Below, piece after piece: positions 21,251 to 32,945 of a DNA stretch of 64,000 nt (positions are counted from its first letter, which is position 1; each line of letters opens with the position of its first letter). This DNA is from Sipunculus nudus (Eukaryota > Annelida > Sipuncula > Golfingiida > Sipunculidae). The notes under the pieces are model-generated. The model did no database searches. It was not told the DNA's origin and saw only the letters and a list, made by a program, of their open reading frames with translations. The stretch is taken from positions 67,550,929 through 67,614,928 of the forward strand of contig CM049312.1 in the NCBI GenBank assembly GCA_026874595.1, written 5' to 3'. The translations under genes were made by a program, and so were the position numbers.

Positions 21251-22400
21251 ACCATTCAAAAAAGTGTTTAATTTTTCTTTTAATGAAGAGACAATGCACG
21301 AGTCAGGAAAACGTAGTATGAAAATGTGATATATTTATGTTGCAAATAAAAATAATATACAATATCTCCTGTTACAGTGATATGGATGAAAACAAATCAT
21401 TAAAAAGCAATACCCTGAATATTAGTTGAATATATTATAATAAAGACATGAATCTGTTTATTGAATAAAACATTTATTTTCAATGAATTGTATGTTATTT
21501 GGTTGTGTTTCCGGTTAATAAACCGTACCATTTGAACCTATGCAGTATCCAGATGTTTCAATATGTCAAATAAGAATATATTTCAAAGAAAGGGGGGGGG
21601 GGGGGATGTCGTTTGTCCTTTCACCAGCTGCCAGTTCACGGAATTCCCGCCATTCTGGTGCACCGGAGGTGGCTTCGGCCTCAGCACGGCGAGGAAACTC
21701 AACAGCGCGCGATTCCAGGACTTGCACGTAAGTCCGGCTTCTTGCCAGCACCTCCAAAAGGGGGAAAAAACCACGACCGCTACCCAAGGAACCAAAACCA
21801 GTGGCCAGAACGGCCCGCCCCCACGCCAGGTGTGCTCTGCTTGTGTGTGTGTGTGTGTGTGTGTGTGCGTGCGCGCGCGTTTGTGTGTGTGTTGGGGGGG
21901 GGGGGGGTTCATGTACCTTCTGTCCCCACCAAACTGCGGCCATGCAAGACACATCCGTTAGAACAAATAACCAATCTAATATCTGACTCCCCGGAGGTCT
22001 CTTTTAAATTTTAATATTACTTTTGTTCTTTCTTTGTAAGTATAAACCTATACATGAAAGGCATATGCGAGTGTGTGAGTGTGTGTGAGGGTGTGTGTGT
22101 GTGTAGAGGGCGGTAACTTATTTTCACTTTGTTAATAAATCCTGTTTTCCTTTAGGTCTATGCCTGCTATAATGTCGACCACCAATTTTTCACCGATGCA
22201 TAAAGCTTTTTACCATTATGTCATGTCAATTATGGGTGCGAAATATTCAACATACATGCTTCTGCAGTTTGGTCTTATTTATTATTAAACGCTTTTATTT
22301 CGCTCATGGTGTGTGTCCTTGGAAAGTAAACAACAGAATTCCGGTTGCTTCGATCCGTTTAGTGGAATATGGCAGACTTATCTATGTTTACCGTGAGATT
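21251..22400. other. Simple-repeat region with a GC-rich island
   Basis: Poly(G) at 21591-21606 and 21892-21907 and (GT)n at 21841-21892 bracket a GC-rich island (21610-21840). In this island several long frames overlap on both strands, the usual effect of composition. A possible splice donor CACGTAAGTCC lies near 21726. No protein family was recognised, and no gene is called. Confidence 0.4.
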
Positions 22401-22401
22401 A

Positions 22402-22665
22402 CCAGGGGCGTCAATATAGGGGGGATAGGGGGTATATATCCTCCCACCATTGGCAAGGGGGATGGACCATGTAATCAGCCCCCTTCCCCCTCCACACACA
22501 CACACACACAACACACACACACACACTATTCAGAGAGTAATATTTATTTATATATTGCAAATGAAATATATTAATAAATAGAATCATAGACTTTGGTTCC
22601 TACGTGTGTGTGTCTACGAGTCATCCCCCCCCCCCCCCACCTGGAAGATATATTGACGCCAATGG
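22402..22665. mobile_element. Small MITE with GGCGTCAATATA inverted ends
   Basis: CCAGGGGCGTCAATATAGGG at 22402 is opposed by CCTGGAAGATATATTGACGCC near 22640-22661. The interior contains a (CA)n microsatellite (22495-22527) and a poly(C) run (22626-22639). The outer GGGGCGT resembles the other GGGGCG family ends in the window. Confidence 0.5.
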
Positions 22666-23205
22666 CGATTTTCGATGTTAAAAAGTAACGAAGATTTTCA
22701 CAGAATCACATGCAGCTGTCATTATTACAGCTTCCACCGTAGATCTAATACCTTTCATTAGGGTATTGTATCTGAAGGGGCAAACGTGGTGCTACCACAG
22801 AATATGTTATAATTGACGCAAGCGAATTTATTGGTCATCTGTCAGATTATTATTACATTCTTATTTATATCCTTGTTAATATTTTTTATTCTTCCACGTT
22901 TCAGTTAGTTCAATTAGTTTTTGCTGGTACTACTAAGCATGCACTTTAAAGCGGAGAACGTCTTGTACTTGTAGTCTACGTTTTCTGTTTTGAGGTTTAA
23001 GTGATGCCTGCTTTACACCATTGATTACAAATTTAACTGTTTTGTCTTTTAATGCACAGTTAAATTAGACCTAGTCTGCCTTCTGTGGTTAGGTCTGGTC
23101 TTTGTGATAATATGAATGAAATACGAAATATAATTCACATTATAATACTATTTAATATATTGCTGTCGTCATTTTCATACACGAAACATTCTGATGAGTT
23201 CCTAA
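22666..23205. other. Non-coding stretch, no feature recognised
   Basis: AT-rich; nothing recognised on either strand. Confidence 0.4.
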
Positions 23206-23502
23206 GGCAAAAAAAAGGTACGGTTCCCAGGCACCGCCCGCGTCAATTTTAACACCCCGCATCAAAAATTTTTATTTTGATTTTCATCTTTCAAGAAGTT
23301 AAAATAATACAGTTTTGATAAGTTTTCCTTAGTTTTTAAGTGCTTTTACCTGTTTAGAAATAAAATTATGTTATTATTATCATGCGTTTCCCTGATCATA
23401 TGACATTTTTATCGAAACATACAAAAAGGTAATAAAAAACCCCGCCTGCCCGCACTGATTTCTAAAAAAATAATTGCCTGAGAACCATACCTATTTTTTG
23501 CC
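23206..23502. mobile_element. MITE with ~27-bp TIRs (GGTTCTCAGGCA end motif)
   Basis: GCAAAAAAAAGGTACGGTTC followed by CCAGGCA at 23208-23234 is opposed by TGCCTGAGAACCATACC... at 23474-23500, with about four mismatches over 27 bases. The body contains GCCCGC repeats and an A-rich central stretch. A related GGTTCTCAGGCA pair occurs upstream of each lectin gene (for example 33028-33120), so the family is dispersed. Confidence 0.65.
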
Positions 23503-23606
23503 TAACAAGAATACAGTGAGGGGCCCTGGGAACCTTTTTGTACCGCCTTAAAAAAATCCTCTCGGAGGCCCTGTCCGTGTGTTCGTCTGTCTGCTGCACG
23601 GCCTTA

Positions 23607-23959
23607 AGGGGCGTAGCTATATATTGGGATGCAGAAGGGGCCATGCCACCTCCTCCCCTCCAAGCTGACCTTCCATTTAATATTGTCGTTTAACTTTAGG
23701 AATACAACAACAAATGCCTACCAGTAATGTACACATGACAATATTGATCATGCTTACAAGTAGATAACTGTGCATGTTCTTTGCAGCATGTAAAAAACTA
23801 GGAAGGAATGTATCCAAGGTCCATTATTTCTGTTCTTTTTTTTATGAGATTATATGAATATGAATGATGCATCCCAAACCTATGATCTCGGCAGAATCTA
23901 AATTTTGCTTGGATTTCATTCTCGACTGTCTCACACTATAACATGCAATTTTACATATA

Positions 23960-24012
<53 letters not shown>

Positions 24013-24118
24013 GGGTGTCTACTAGCATCCATTTGCTATGCATGACACCCCTCCCCCTACCTTTCCTCCTGAGTCCCGACCCCAACCCCCCTTAACTAAA
24101 TCCTGGCTACGCCCCTGG
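23607..24118. repeat. GGGGCGTAGC-type element with internal AT array
   Basis: GGGGCGTAGCTATATATTGG (23607) is opposed by CCTGGCTACGCCCCTGGG (24101-24118). Inside are a pyrimidine-rich C-tract zone at each end and an (AT)n array (23962-24011). This is the clearest two-ended member of the family. Confidence 0.55.
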
Positions 24119-24538
24119 GCCTCCGAGAGAAATTTTTTCAGAGTCTGCGCAGAAACAGCTTCCGCTTTTCTTCTGTCCGCGCAGTTCCAGCTTTTCAGTG
24201 ATATTAAATTAATCCAATGGATATTGCTTAAATTCCGGAGCTCTCCTGGAAAGAAGAATAATAATTAAAAATGTTGTCGAATGGTGCACTGGAACGGGTG
24301 ACTTTTTTCTGTGTTTATGTATAATATTATATATTCTCATATAATCTCTCCATCACGATGAAGGGTGAAAAGAGATTTCCACAGGGAGACCCAGAGAATA
24401 CGTTGGTCAGAATGTAAGAAACGAGTTGAAAGGGAAGGCGTGATGTTGTTATGATGGTGCTTGTAAAAAGTGGTTTCATCTCTCTTGAGTAGGTTAGGAG
24501 CATACATCAGATGCTACTTTAATTTTTTTGGTGACATA

Positions 24539-24652
24539 TCGTATTTCCTTGATCAGACACCCGGGCTTTCTTTTTACAGACCCCGCTTTGACCCGGCGAC
24601 TAAATATGGCAGGCGACTATTTAAGGCTCGGCGTTTAATCAAGGAAATACGG
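24539..24652. mobile_element. 114-bp MITE with TA target duplication
   Basis: The left end TCGTATTTCCTTGATCAGAC and the reverse complement of the right end (CCGTATTTCCTTGATTAAAC) match over about 20 of 24 bases. TA flanks both sides (24537-24538 and 24653-24654). The interior is GC-rich. Size, TIR and TA duplication fit a Tc1/mariner-type non-autonomous element. Confidence 0.75.
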
Positions 24653-25897
24653 TATGTAACGAAAATTGCTAATACATAGGGATAACATTTTTGGAATCAG
24701 GTTTTTAATATCTTATGTATGTATTATGATACAAATATGTCATTTATATATATAAATATATGAAATTACATTTCAATATATTATTAAATATGTACAACAA
24801 AGCATGTATGTGTATTGTCTTTAAAATTGTTTTACATGATGATGTAGTACCGAAATATATTATATGTTATACAAATTACAAATTAGACCTCTTCCAATGT
24901 ATATTTCGTTAATGCCGCCATAATAAAACGTTTCTCATGGTACCTTGTGTGTCTGAACATATTTAATCAAATATGTACTTTACTGCAACATTTTATATCA
25001 CACCTTATATATTGGTTTGATGAATATTAATCATAAAGGACAACAAAAGAAAATTTAAGATAGATTCTCCTTGTAGGCCTTAATGTAAAAAAAAAACACA
25101 CACACACACACACACACACAATCGTTCAAGTTGGTCCCGGGGTTTCCGTACATGAGTGGTCCAGGGGCGTCTTACGGCTCACTCGGGACCAAAAATACGT
25201 TCAAAATAATGTGAATAATGATGCTTAGAAATTAACTTGAAATTATGAATTTTCAGTGTAATCAGTAGAAAGACATAAAAACCTTTCATTCATATTAATA
25301 TCGAGGCAATATAAAGGCGTTATCATGTACAATATGGCTTTGGAAGACACACCACTTTGGTCCTGATTTGGTACCGGATTGGTCCCGTGAGTTTCAGTGT
25401 TTCCCATGCCAAGTCCTTCCTACAGCATGAAATGAATAATTTGTAAAATTTTAATAAAAGTTCCGTTATTGTGGGGCGTATCTATGATGCTTTCACAGGC
25501 GTTTGATATTCAAAACCTGGAACCACGGTCACACAAAAAAATATGTACTGAGGACTCTAAACAAAAACTATATAATAGTGCAAGCAAGCGGATTTTCGCC
25601 CCTTTTTTCCTCACCGGTCGAACACATTTCGTGGGATTTTGCCAGCTTGCTTAGAAAATACAAAAATTCCCTTCCATCCTTGAAATCGTTTTAATGGGAA
25701 ACACCACATTTGTTCAATTTTTCATGCCTTTGAGATTTTTTTTATGCAGAATTAAAGCCATAGCACAAATGAAGTAATTACCAAGGAAATATGGGAGCGT
25801 CGTATCCATAGAACAAAAATTTCTTTTATATGGCCTTGACAATCGCTAAAGAAAGCATATTTAGATAGAAAAAAATTGAGGTCGCATACACATATTA
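24653..25897. other. Non-coding stretch left of the lectin array
   Basis: Contains a (CA)n array at about 25095-25121. Nearby, two GGTCCCG-containing phrases (25132-25195 and 25360-25400) are loosely similar. No exon recognised. The tandem array begins abruptly at about 25898. Confidence 0.4.
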
Positions 25898-26079
25898 AAA
25901 AATCCCTGTCTACAGCTCTTGTGATCGGTCAGCGGTGACATACATCTAGTACACAATTTGTCAATATGACTCTGTTTGTTCACACGTACACATGTTGATT
26001 GGAATGTACGAATAGGACAATTACACTATTTCCCATTTTCCCCAAATTCTTCTACTTTTGATAGGAATCAAGAACTCTC

Positions 26080-26430
26080 TAGATGAACACAGTATCATTT
26101 ATTACCCCCGCTAGAGGGTTTGTGTTTATTTGCGTTCGTGTGTGTGCATTTTTGTGTTTTTATTTTTTACAACATAACTCACACAATCATGAAAAGAATC
26201 CCATGAAGTTTTCTGGGCACCTCGTCAATGAAGAATCGATTGATTTTGATGTGGGTCCGGCTCATGATCTGGATCCAGGAAGGACTTTCAGGAATATTCA
26301 CAAATGTGCAGTCAATCATGCGCGATTGAACCTAAGAATATGGGCTAAGTGAATGAAAGCACGCGTTGCGGATGACCTAAAGATTCAGGACCGCCTGTTT
26401 GGCGGCGGCCTGCATTCCTAACAATGTTTA
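26080..26430 (+). repeat. Dispersed lophotrochozoan-type repeat, left copy (unit 1)
   Basis: Runs from a CCCCCGCTAGAGGGTTTG phrase through TTCGTGTGTGTGC, GATCTGGATCCAGG and GGCGGCGG to CATTCCTAACAATG...TTTCTAGTTAC. Equivalent copies are at 36010-36375 and 45250-45615. A second subfamily lies at 33788-34115, 43012-43345 and 54668-55015. The short reading frame in it is shared only because the repeat is shared. I recall similar repeats from molluscan genomes, but no family name is claimed. Confidence 0.6.
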
Positions 26431-27920
26431 TTTCTAGTTACATGTGCTTCTGATAACTAGAATCATGTAAAGCGGGCATACGCCATAGTGAATTTTTTGA
26501 TTTGTTGAAAACATATTTTGCAGTGACACTCGGCACCAAATACCTTTCAATATTAATAAGACTGCGGTGGCCTTGTGATTAATGATCCTTTTACCGGTCT
26601 CAGTGGAATTAAAATGGTTTGAATTGAATACTTCTGAACCAATTTGTTGAGAGAACATATTTCATTTATCCGGTTCACAACACTCTTTTTATAAATTGGA
26701 TGCGAAAGCTTCTGTTACAAAATCATATAAATATATCAATATGCACAACACCTATTTTCTAGACTGCCTGAAGGCACATATAAATTTGCAATAATATGAT
26801 TTATCTCACGTTTGAAGTTAACTGTTGATGAATACAAAAGCTTCCGATCACCATAAATTTTGGGAAAACAGTCTTTTACCGTAATCTAAAGTATCTCAAG
26901 TGATTGTGTAAATAATTTTTTGACAGACGTAGATTGAATGATGGTATATAACTTAGTATCTTCAATTTTATAAGCTGAAACATTCAATGCAACACTGTAT
27001 ACTTAAAAATGAAAATGCTATGATTATTGCTTAGCTTAATGATAATGGACAGTTTCAGACTTATGGTATGACCTGTATTTTTAATTTTTCACTTTAAAGA
27101 CTGTCAAATGACAGCATTCGTGTCACTTTCTCAGCTGTGGTTTTATCTATATATAGTGTCCTGAAACATTGATATTTATTGATCATGGCTATTTTTATCA
27201 CTTTCTGAAGACTTATGGTATCATCTGTATTTTTTCTATTTTAACACAATTTTCCCTCTACATCTGAGACTGGCAAATTACATGGATGGAACCAGTCTTT
27301 CAACTATGACTTCATCAAGTGTTCTGAAACCTTGTGTGTATATTTTGACTTCAAGTCACATCCGCGAAAATGTAGTAATATTGTGAAACACATAGCTTTT
27401 GAAGTACAAAAGATTTCCCCGTCATATTTAGCCCACAAATTGTCTCCACAATGCTCATTGGCAATTTAAGATAAAATAAGGGAATTATAGTGCATCATCT
27501 TTATGTATTCTTGTGAATGTGATAACCTATATTTTGTCCCCAAAGGTGATAGGCAAAACTGGTCACCTTGATCTCTTTCTTCTTGTACAAAGTTTTACGA
27601 CCAGACATGATTGGATTCAGTCTTTACGTATGTGTGACTAATCACTTAAAGTAAAACCCTGTCGAATCAGTATCAGAAGGTCAAAGGTCAAGGTCACATC
27701 TGAAGTAAATCTCAATTATACTTTCAGATGATAACTTTCCTGTTGTGAATGCAAGGCTACAGTGTCATGCTAGTCATCTGAGCGTCGTGACCCTTGGGTC
27801 ACTTGTTTAAACACTTTTATGCTGTGGAAGTTGGCAGTAACCCCCCCCCCCCCGGCCGACAGCATCATAATGACCTCCTCCTTGTTCAAAGATCCTGCAC
27901 ACGCACATGCACGGTTATAA

Positions 27921-27921
<1 letters not shown>

Positions 27922-27986
<65 letters not shown>

Positions 27987-28073
27987 AAGTTAGTCTACTT
28001 GAAAGACGTATAAAAAGGATAAAAGAGATATTTATAAAGAAGGGAAATCAGGAATTTATGAGATGTTGGCAGG

Positions 28074-28139
<66 letters not shown>
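27922..28139. repeat. Two (AT)n microsatellites (unit 1)
   Basis: (TA)n at 27922-27980 and 28077-28139. Unit 2 has shorter versions at about 37817-37867 and 37965-38014. They are followed by TTAGTGATGTGCAGATTAATCG, the start of a hAT-like remnant. Confidence 0.9.
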
Positions 28140-28142
<3 letters not shown>

Positions 28143-28485
28143 TGATGTGCAGATTAATCGATTAAACTGTATATCCAAATGCAAACAATCTAATTTTTTC
28201 AGAGATATACGAACACAAAGTAACGAACAGCATCAAAACAAAACTTTGTTCAGCCAACTATCGCAGGACGGCAAGTAGAATTTGGAGGCGGGTGGACTGA
28301 TGGTTTCATTATGAATAGCTAGCGATGTGCATGTCACACTGTTTACTAGGATCAATATTTTAGGTACTAGTTTACAGCAGACTTCAAAATAATATACAAA
28401 GTACATTAAATAATCGATTTATATTCGATCATTGGTCGTTTTATTTTTAATCATTGATTATGATTTCAAAACATATTCCTACCAA

Positions 28486-28548
<63 letters not shown>

Positions 28549-29542
28549 CTGCAACCTTTGTAGCTTACACGAAAAATAAAACTCGCCTAAAACGTCTTTT
28601 AGGGACCAATTATTCAACCTCGCGTACATCCTGCTAGCAATGACAGAACAAAGAAGTTTTACCTTGTGATGATTTTATTACAACATAAAGTTGCAACACA
28701 TATTCACATACAACATGTTTCTGTCTATAATTCACTTTTTAAAGGGTTGAAAAGGTCTGGGTTATCAATGACGATGACGTTATACGAAAATCCACATTTT
28801 TCCTAAACCAATTTTGTTACAGTGCTGGTATCTACAAAATGCGTTATGAACATAGTTAGCACAATGCTATATATTCCAAAGTGTTTTATATTAATATCAA
28901 ATTCACAAACATCGATTCCCCAAACCTTTGTTACAGTGCGTTTACATGTTTACTAAATACAGAAACACTGACGAGCCAAATGTATGTCATACAGTTATGT
29001 TTACATGTACTACAATTCAGTAACTGTACTAACACTGAATTCATGGAAATTGTTACGAGGGATACGTTACTGTAACAGTAGTTTACAACAATAACATCTG
29101 GTGGTCAAGCTGACCAAGGCACCACCCCGTCAACGCACGCATGTAGGGCTGCTCCATCCCCAATTACTTGTATACATTGTAATTTCGGTAGCGTCCTGAA
29201 GCTATCGGGCAACATGGAGTGATGCACAGACAGTCTCAAGTGTATCGGGCTCCAGGCTTGACGTTTATGTATTACTGAATTAAATGTATTAAATGTATTA
29301 AATGTATTAAATGTGAGGACTCGTTCTGTTTATTACGTTGGAAACAGCTGGTGGAGAATCCGGGGTAAGTGTTCGCTCCAGGACGATAAACGAGATCCAT
29401 TTCATAGCCTTGGAGATAAGTAAACTCTCTGGCAAAAATTATTGAACTAAGAAATAGTTCTGCTCATTACATTGCAAACAGAAACGTAACACCAACGTGT
29501 TTAGGAGTTCCTTGTGCTGAACAGGTTTTAACATTTGTAGTT

Positions 29543-29548
29543 TTTATT
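29543..29548 (-). promoter_or_regulatory. Poly(A) signal AATAAA, lectin gene A
   Basis: AATAAA on the minus strand about 70 bases after the stop codon at 29619-29621. The equivalent hexamer is present in gene B (39438-39443) but reads AATGAA in gene C. Confidence 0.65.
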
Positions 29549-29618
29549 TCAGACTCAAAAAGAGAAAGCAAGAGATGGTAATATCACATTTTCTTAAATA
29601 AACTCCAGGTTAACTCGT

Positions 29619-31808
29619 TTACAACATGGCTCTGATCTCGCAAAGCGGAAAAATGGAATGAAATCTGGAACCGTCGTCCCATTCATAACGACCGTATAAT
29701 CCGATCCACAATGCGCCATCATGACCGTTCGGCTCGCCAGGAAACCAGTTTTGGTAAGTAAACGTGAGACCTGTCGCTTTCCATATCCATGTCCCCGCTT
29801 CTTCAGAGCCTGAGGTCCAATAACCATTGGATCCTGTTTCAAGAAAATATTAAATGATACTCATAGATCATATAGTTCAAAGCGTACGTATAATAGTACA
29901 TGTTTGTAAAATAAAACCCTCTTATGAAAAATACAGTGTTATACCTAGGTAGGCGTGTAGGCGTAAGACCAAACAGATATACCCCCCCCCCCCCCCATCA
30001 GGATCGATCGAGTGTCGTTTCAGTAAACAGGTTTCATCGGGTCATTTGCTAAACAAACGTTGTTCCTAATAACAAAGAATAACACGGCAAATTCCTGGGG
30101 ACACAGAAATCGACTAATTGTACATAACTCTGAGAATTAGATATATACAACGGGGATCCAGACCGCCTCCAGTATTTAACGGACTGTTCTTTTGGTTTTA
30201 CTGTAACCTTTCTCAAAATTTATCCAAATCCGTGCGTAACTTAATTGCGTTAAGTTGGTCACGGGCAAACAAAACAAATAATATACAGACAAAACAAAAT
30301 AAAATACGTGTACAATCTGCCGGAGGTAATATAAAAGAGGATCTTCGAGAAATAGATTGAGGAATATTTGTTAAACCAGGTAACTCTTACATGTACTAAA
30401 AATGGGCACACGTTGGGTCCCCTTGCAGAGGAAGGATATATTGCCGCGTAGTGTGTCCCTATACCCGTAAGGTAGCGGGTTGTGTGGGACATACAAACAG
30501 ACAGAACATTTTAGTAGTATATAGACAGATAGATAGATGATCTTACCGGTAAGTCTGAGATTGGTATCGTTTCCGATCGTGTACTGTAGATGCAGCTGTT
30601 CCTCCTCTGTCTCTATGCTGACCAGATCCCCTCCCAAGGAACGGCAGATGTCACGACTTGCTGCCCAGTTCGTGGATTGTAACACGAATTTGTAACATGA
30701 TGGGACAAAGCCTCTAGGATGAAGAAAGTTACCAAATCCATAGGGACACTCTAAAAAAAGAACGAATCTTTGTATTTAAAAATGACAAAAATAGAAAACT
30801 CCTAACTGAAATGAAATAAATGCATTTACGACCCCCTCCCCCCGTTAACACTTCCGTCTGACTAAGACATCTGGTCCTGCTTGTGGTCGTATAAGGGAGA
30901 TTTTTCTGTGTGTGTGTACATAAATATAAATAAATAGATAAATAAATATATATATATATATATATATGATATTTCTTAATTTAAACCATGAACATTGCTT
31001 ACAAAATATATTAAAAATTTGAATAATAATATAAAATTTGATTGTAGACCTGTTGGAGTTCCCCATAATCTTACAAATTTGTGAGTATAATTAATATTAT
31101 AACCATATTTTCTTTTTTTTTCTCTTTCTTTATATTGTATTATATCTTTTTTAAAGCAATGTTATTGATAATGATTTATAATGTATGATTAAACATAAGT
31201 CGCGAAAGAAAGGACTGAAAATACATGAATTGATGTCATACATCCTATATTTATTCCTATTACAGAAATTGGTTTAGCTGTACAGAAAAGAATTCACGTG
31301 AGGCCTCTGAGCTGGGTCACACGAATTAAACTCACTAAACATAAACTGAGATATAGTTGAATTGTTCGGTGAAATTTGGAACGGTAACTTACTAAATTCG
31401 ACCATAGTGTACAGAGTAGTTTCTTTATCTACGGTCATCGGATGCATTGGCAACATGGCTAATTCACAGGTATCATTTCGGACCACTTGGAATGCCTTGC
31501 ATGTACTTATTGTATTGCATGTGTAGATGCACCAAAACAGTACAGGGATTTGCAAAGGACTGTTGCTGACTGGAGGGACTAATTGAGCTGACACAGCGCG
31601 GAGTCCCGCTTTCTCCTGATACCTTTTGTATTTTTGACATTTCCCTGTTGCGTCTGACCCTGTAAAGAATGATAACAATATGATATGCCCAGTTGATAAA
31701 CAACATGAATGTACATTATAGCAATTGGCAATAAGACATTAAGTATTATTGAGTCATAACAAATGTAAAGTCGGCAATGGCGTTTTCTTCCAGGGTAGCC
31801 TACACACC

Positions 31809-31896
<88 letters not shown>

Positions 31897-31962
31897 ATTT
31901 TGTCACCTGTATGACACATGTCAAATGTATATATATAAAATTACATTTCAAATATATTTCAA

Positions 31963-32008
<46 letters not shown>

Positions 32009-32069
32009 AGTTGACAGTAAACTCATGAATGGAGCCTTCTTATATTGTATTCAAATCTATATTTCATTT

Positions 32070-32120
<51 letters not shown>

Positions 32121-32778
32121 CATGTGTAAGGAATCAAACGATTGTAAGCATCGTGTTGACTAATTAGTTTCGTACCGTTGTACGGCACTCTTCAGAACGG
32201 TATGACTGGAGGGGTTGTACATTGAACAACTGGTTGTACACTGGAGCGTGTTTGTGGTTATTACAACGTGGATTTGTACAACGTGCCTAACCTGGATTAC
32301 TCTTTGTGTTGAGTTTACGTATCAGGAATTTGTTAGCGTGTCTACAACTGGTTACAAGTTCATTGCGTTGGTTAAGCGTGGCCAGGTTTTGTTTACATAA
32401 AATAAAATATTTCTCCCACAGGCATAGGTTACATCTGACAAATTATTTATTTCACACGGAATATAATTAGTGGTCATATACGCATGTAAAACATTAGATA
32501 TTTGAAGTTGGCGCAACCTGCCTTTATATAAGCGTCACTGGATTAAAACAATACTAAGGCAACAACTTCAGATATTTTCTGATAAATTCACTTCATTTCC
32601 CTAGTTTATTAACCAGTGTGTATTATTAACAAACCTTGCATGTGAAAAGGTCCCTTTAAGATAAGCAAGATACGAATAAAACACACAACACTGTGTGTGG
32701 TAAGAAAGATAATATATGCTTACGTCCCTTACCTGCAACCAAGAAAACCAGAGCCACCGCAAAACGCAGCATGTCCAT
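29619..32778 (-). CDS. Lectin gene A: secreted PAN/apple + C-type lectin protein, 243 aa, 4 exons
   Basis: Exons (minus strand): 32733-32778, 31393-31659, 30547-30750, 29619-29833. All three introns are GT-AG and phase 1, giving 244 codons including TAA. Residues 1-16 ([16 protein letters not shown]) form a signal peptide. Residues 17-104 form a PAN/apple-like module with Cys at 23, 59, 63, 69, 80 and a TCKAFQVV core. Residues 106-243 are a long-form C-type lectin domain: CPYGF hairpin (Cys106, Cys123), Cys140 in [16 protein letters not shown] 206-208, WDD 224-226, Cys237 in LCEI. The second canonical disulfide (C2-C3) is absent. Sequons include NDT in the PAN module and GNDT in the lectin domain. 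EPN suggests mannose-type, Ca2+-dependent binding. Secreted, probably in immune or mucosal recognition (inferred). Confidence 0.88.
31777..32450. mobile_element. ~650-bp insertion in intron 1 of lectin gene A
   Basis: Absent from the otherwise matching intron of genes B and C, where GTCGGCATGTTCTGC leads directly to TTTCACACGGA. It consists of three (AT)n arrays (31814-31891, 31964-32005, 32075-32116) and a unique segment with TTGTACGGCACTC and TACAACGTGGATTTG. The type is unknown. Confidence 0.5.
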
Positions 32779-32945
32779 GAAAAGGGTCTAGCGCTGTTTG
32801 CTTGTTCACTTCTGTAACTATAATGTACCTCGCAATGACCACAGCGCTTAACTGTTGTAGGATCTTCCCATCATCTGATTGGACGCGATAGAGTAATGAT
32901 ATGCACACGTGACAGTTCTTCACTCGTTTATTGGTTCACCATAAG
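32779..32945 (-). promoter_or_regulatory. Upstream region of lectin gene A
   Basis: Directly upstream of the ATG, on the minus strand: a CCAAT box (32878-32882 in complement) about 100 bases away, an E-box CACGTG (32906-32911) at about 130 bases and a second CCAAT (32930-32934) at about 155 bases. The same order and spacing is kept upstream of genes B and C even though gene C is otherwise diverged. No convincing TATA box was found. Confidence 0.4.

Noticed and set aside
21566-22014. Several overlapping 120-130-codon frames on both strands
   Set aside because: They run through poly(G) and (GT)n tracts and no single frame carries a domain; left as an unresolved island.
26083-26352. 89-codon frame repeated in all three units (also 36011-36292 and 45249-45527)
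   Set aside because: It lies inside a dispersed non-coding repeat and is shared only because the unit is duplicated. It has no domain, and related repeat copies (33788, 43012, 54668) do not keep the frame.
26434-26658. 74-codon minus-strand frame conserved between units
   Set aside because: Conservation equals that of the surrounding non-coding DNA, and unit 3 shows amino-acid changes and a different C-terminus. No splice or motif support.
29279-29315. Short direct repeats considered as a CRISPR-like array
   Set aside because: Contiguous 9-bp units without spacers in eukaryotic intergenic DNA; a simple tandem repeat.
29594-29842. 82-codon minus-strand frame beginning MKQDPMVIG (also 39489-39737)
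   Set aside because: It overlaps lectin exon 4 in the wrong frame. The frame joined in phase 1 from exon 3 gives the C-type lectin sequence with EPN and WDD.
31749-32129. 126-codon frame of alternating Ile-Tyr
   Set aside because: Translation of (AT)n microsatellites.
32729-32923. 64-codon minus-strand frame starting MKNCHVCIS, upstream of lectin gene A
   Set aside because: It overlaps exon 1 in another frame and runs through the promoter-like region. The MDMLRFAV frame gives a signal peptide and correct splicing.
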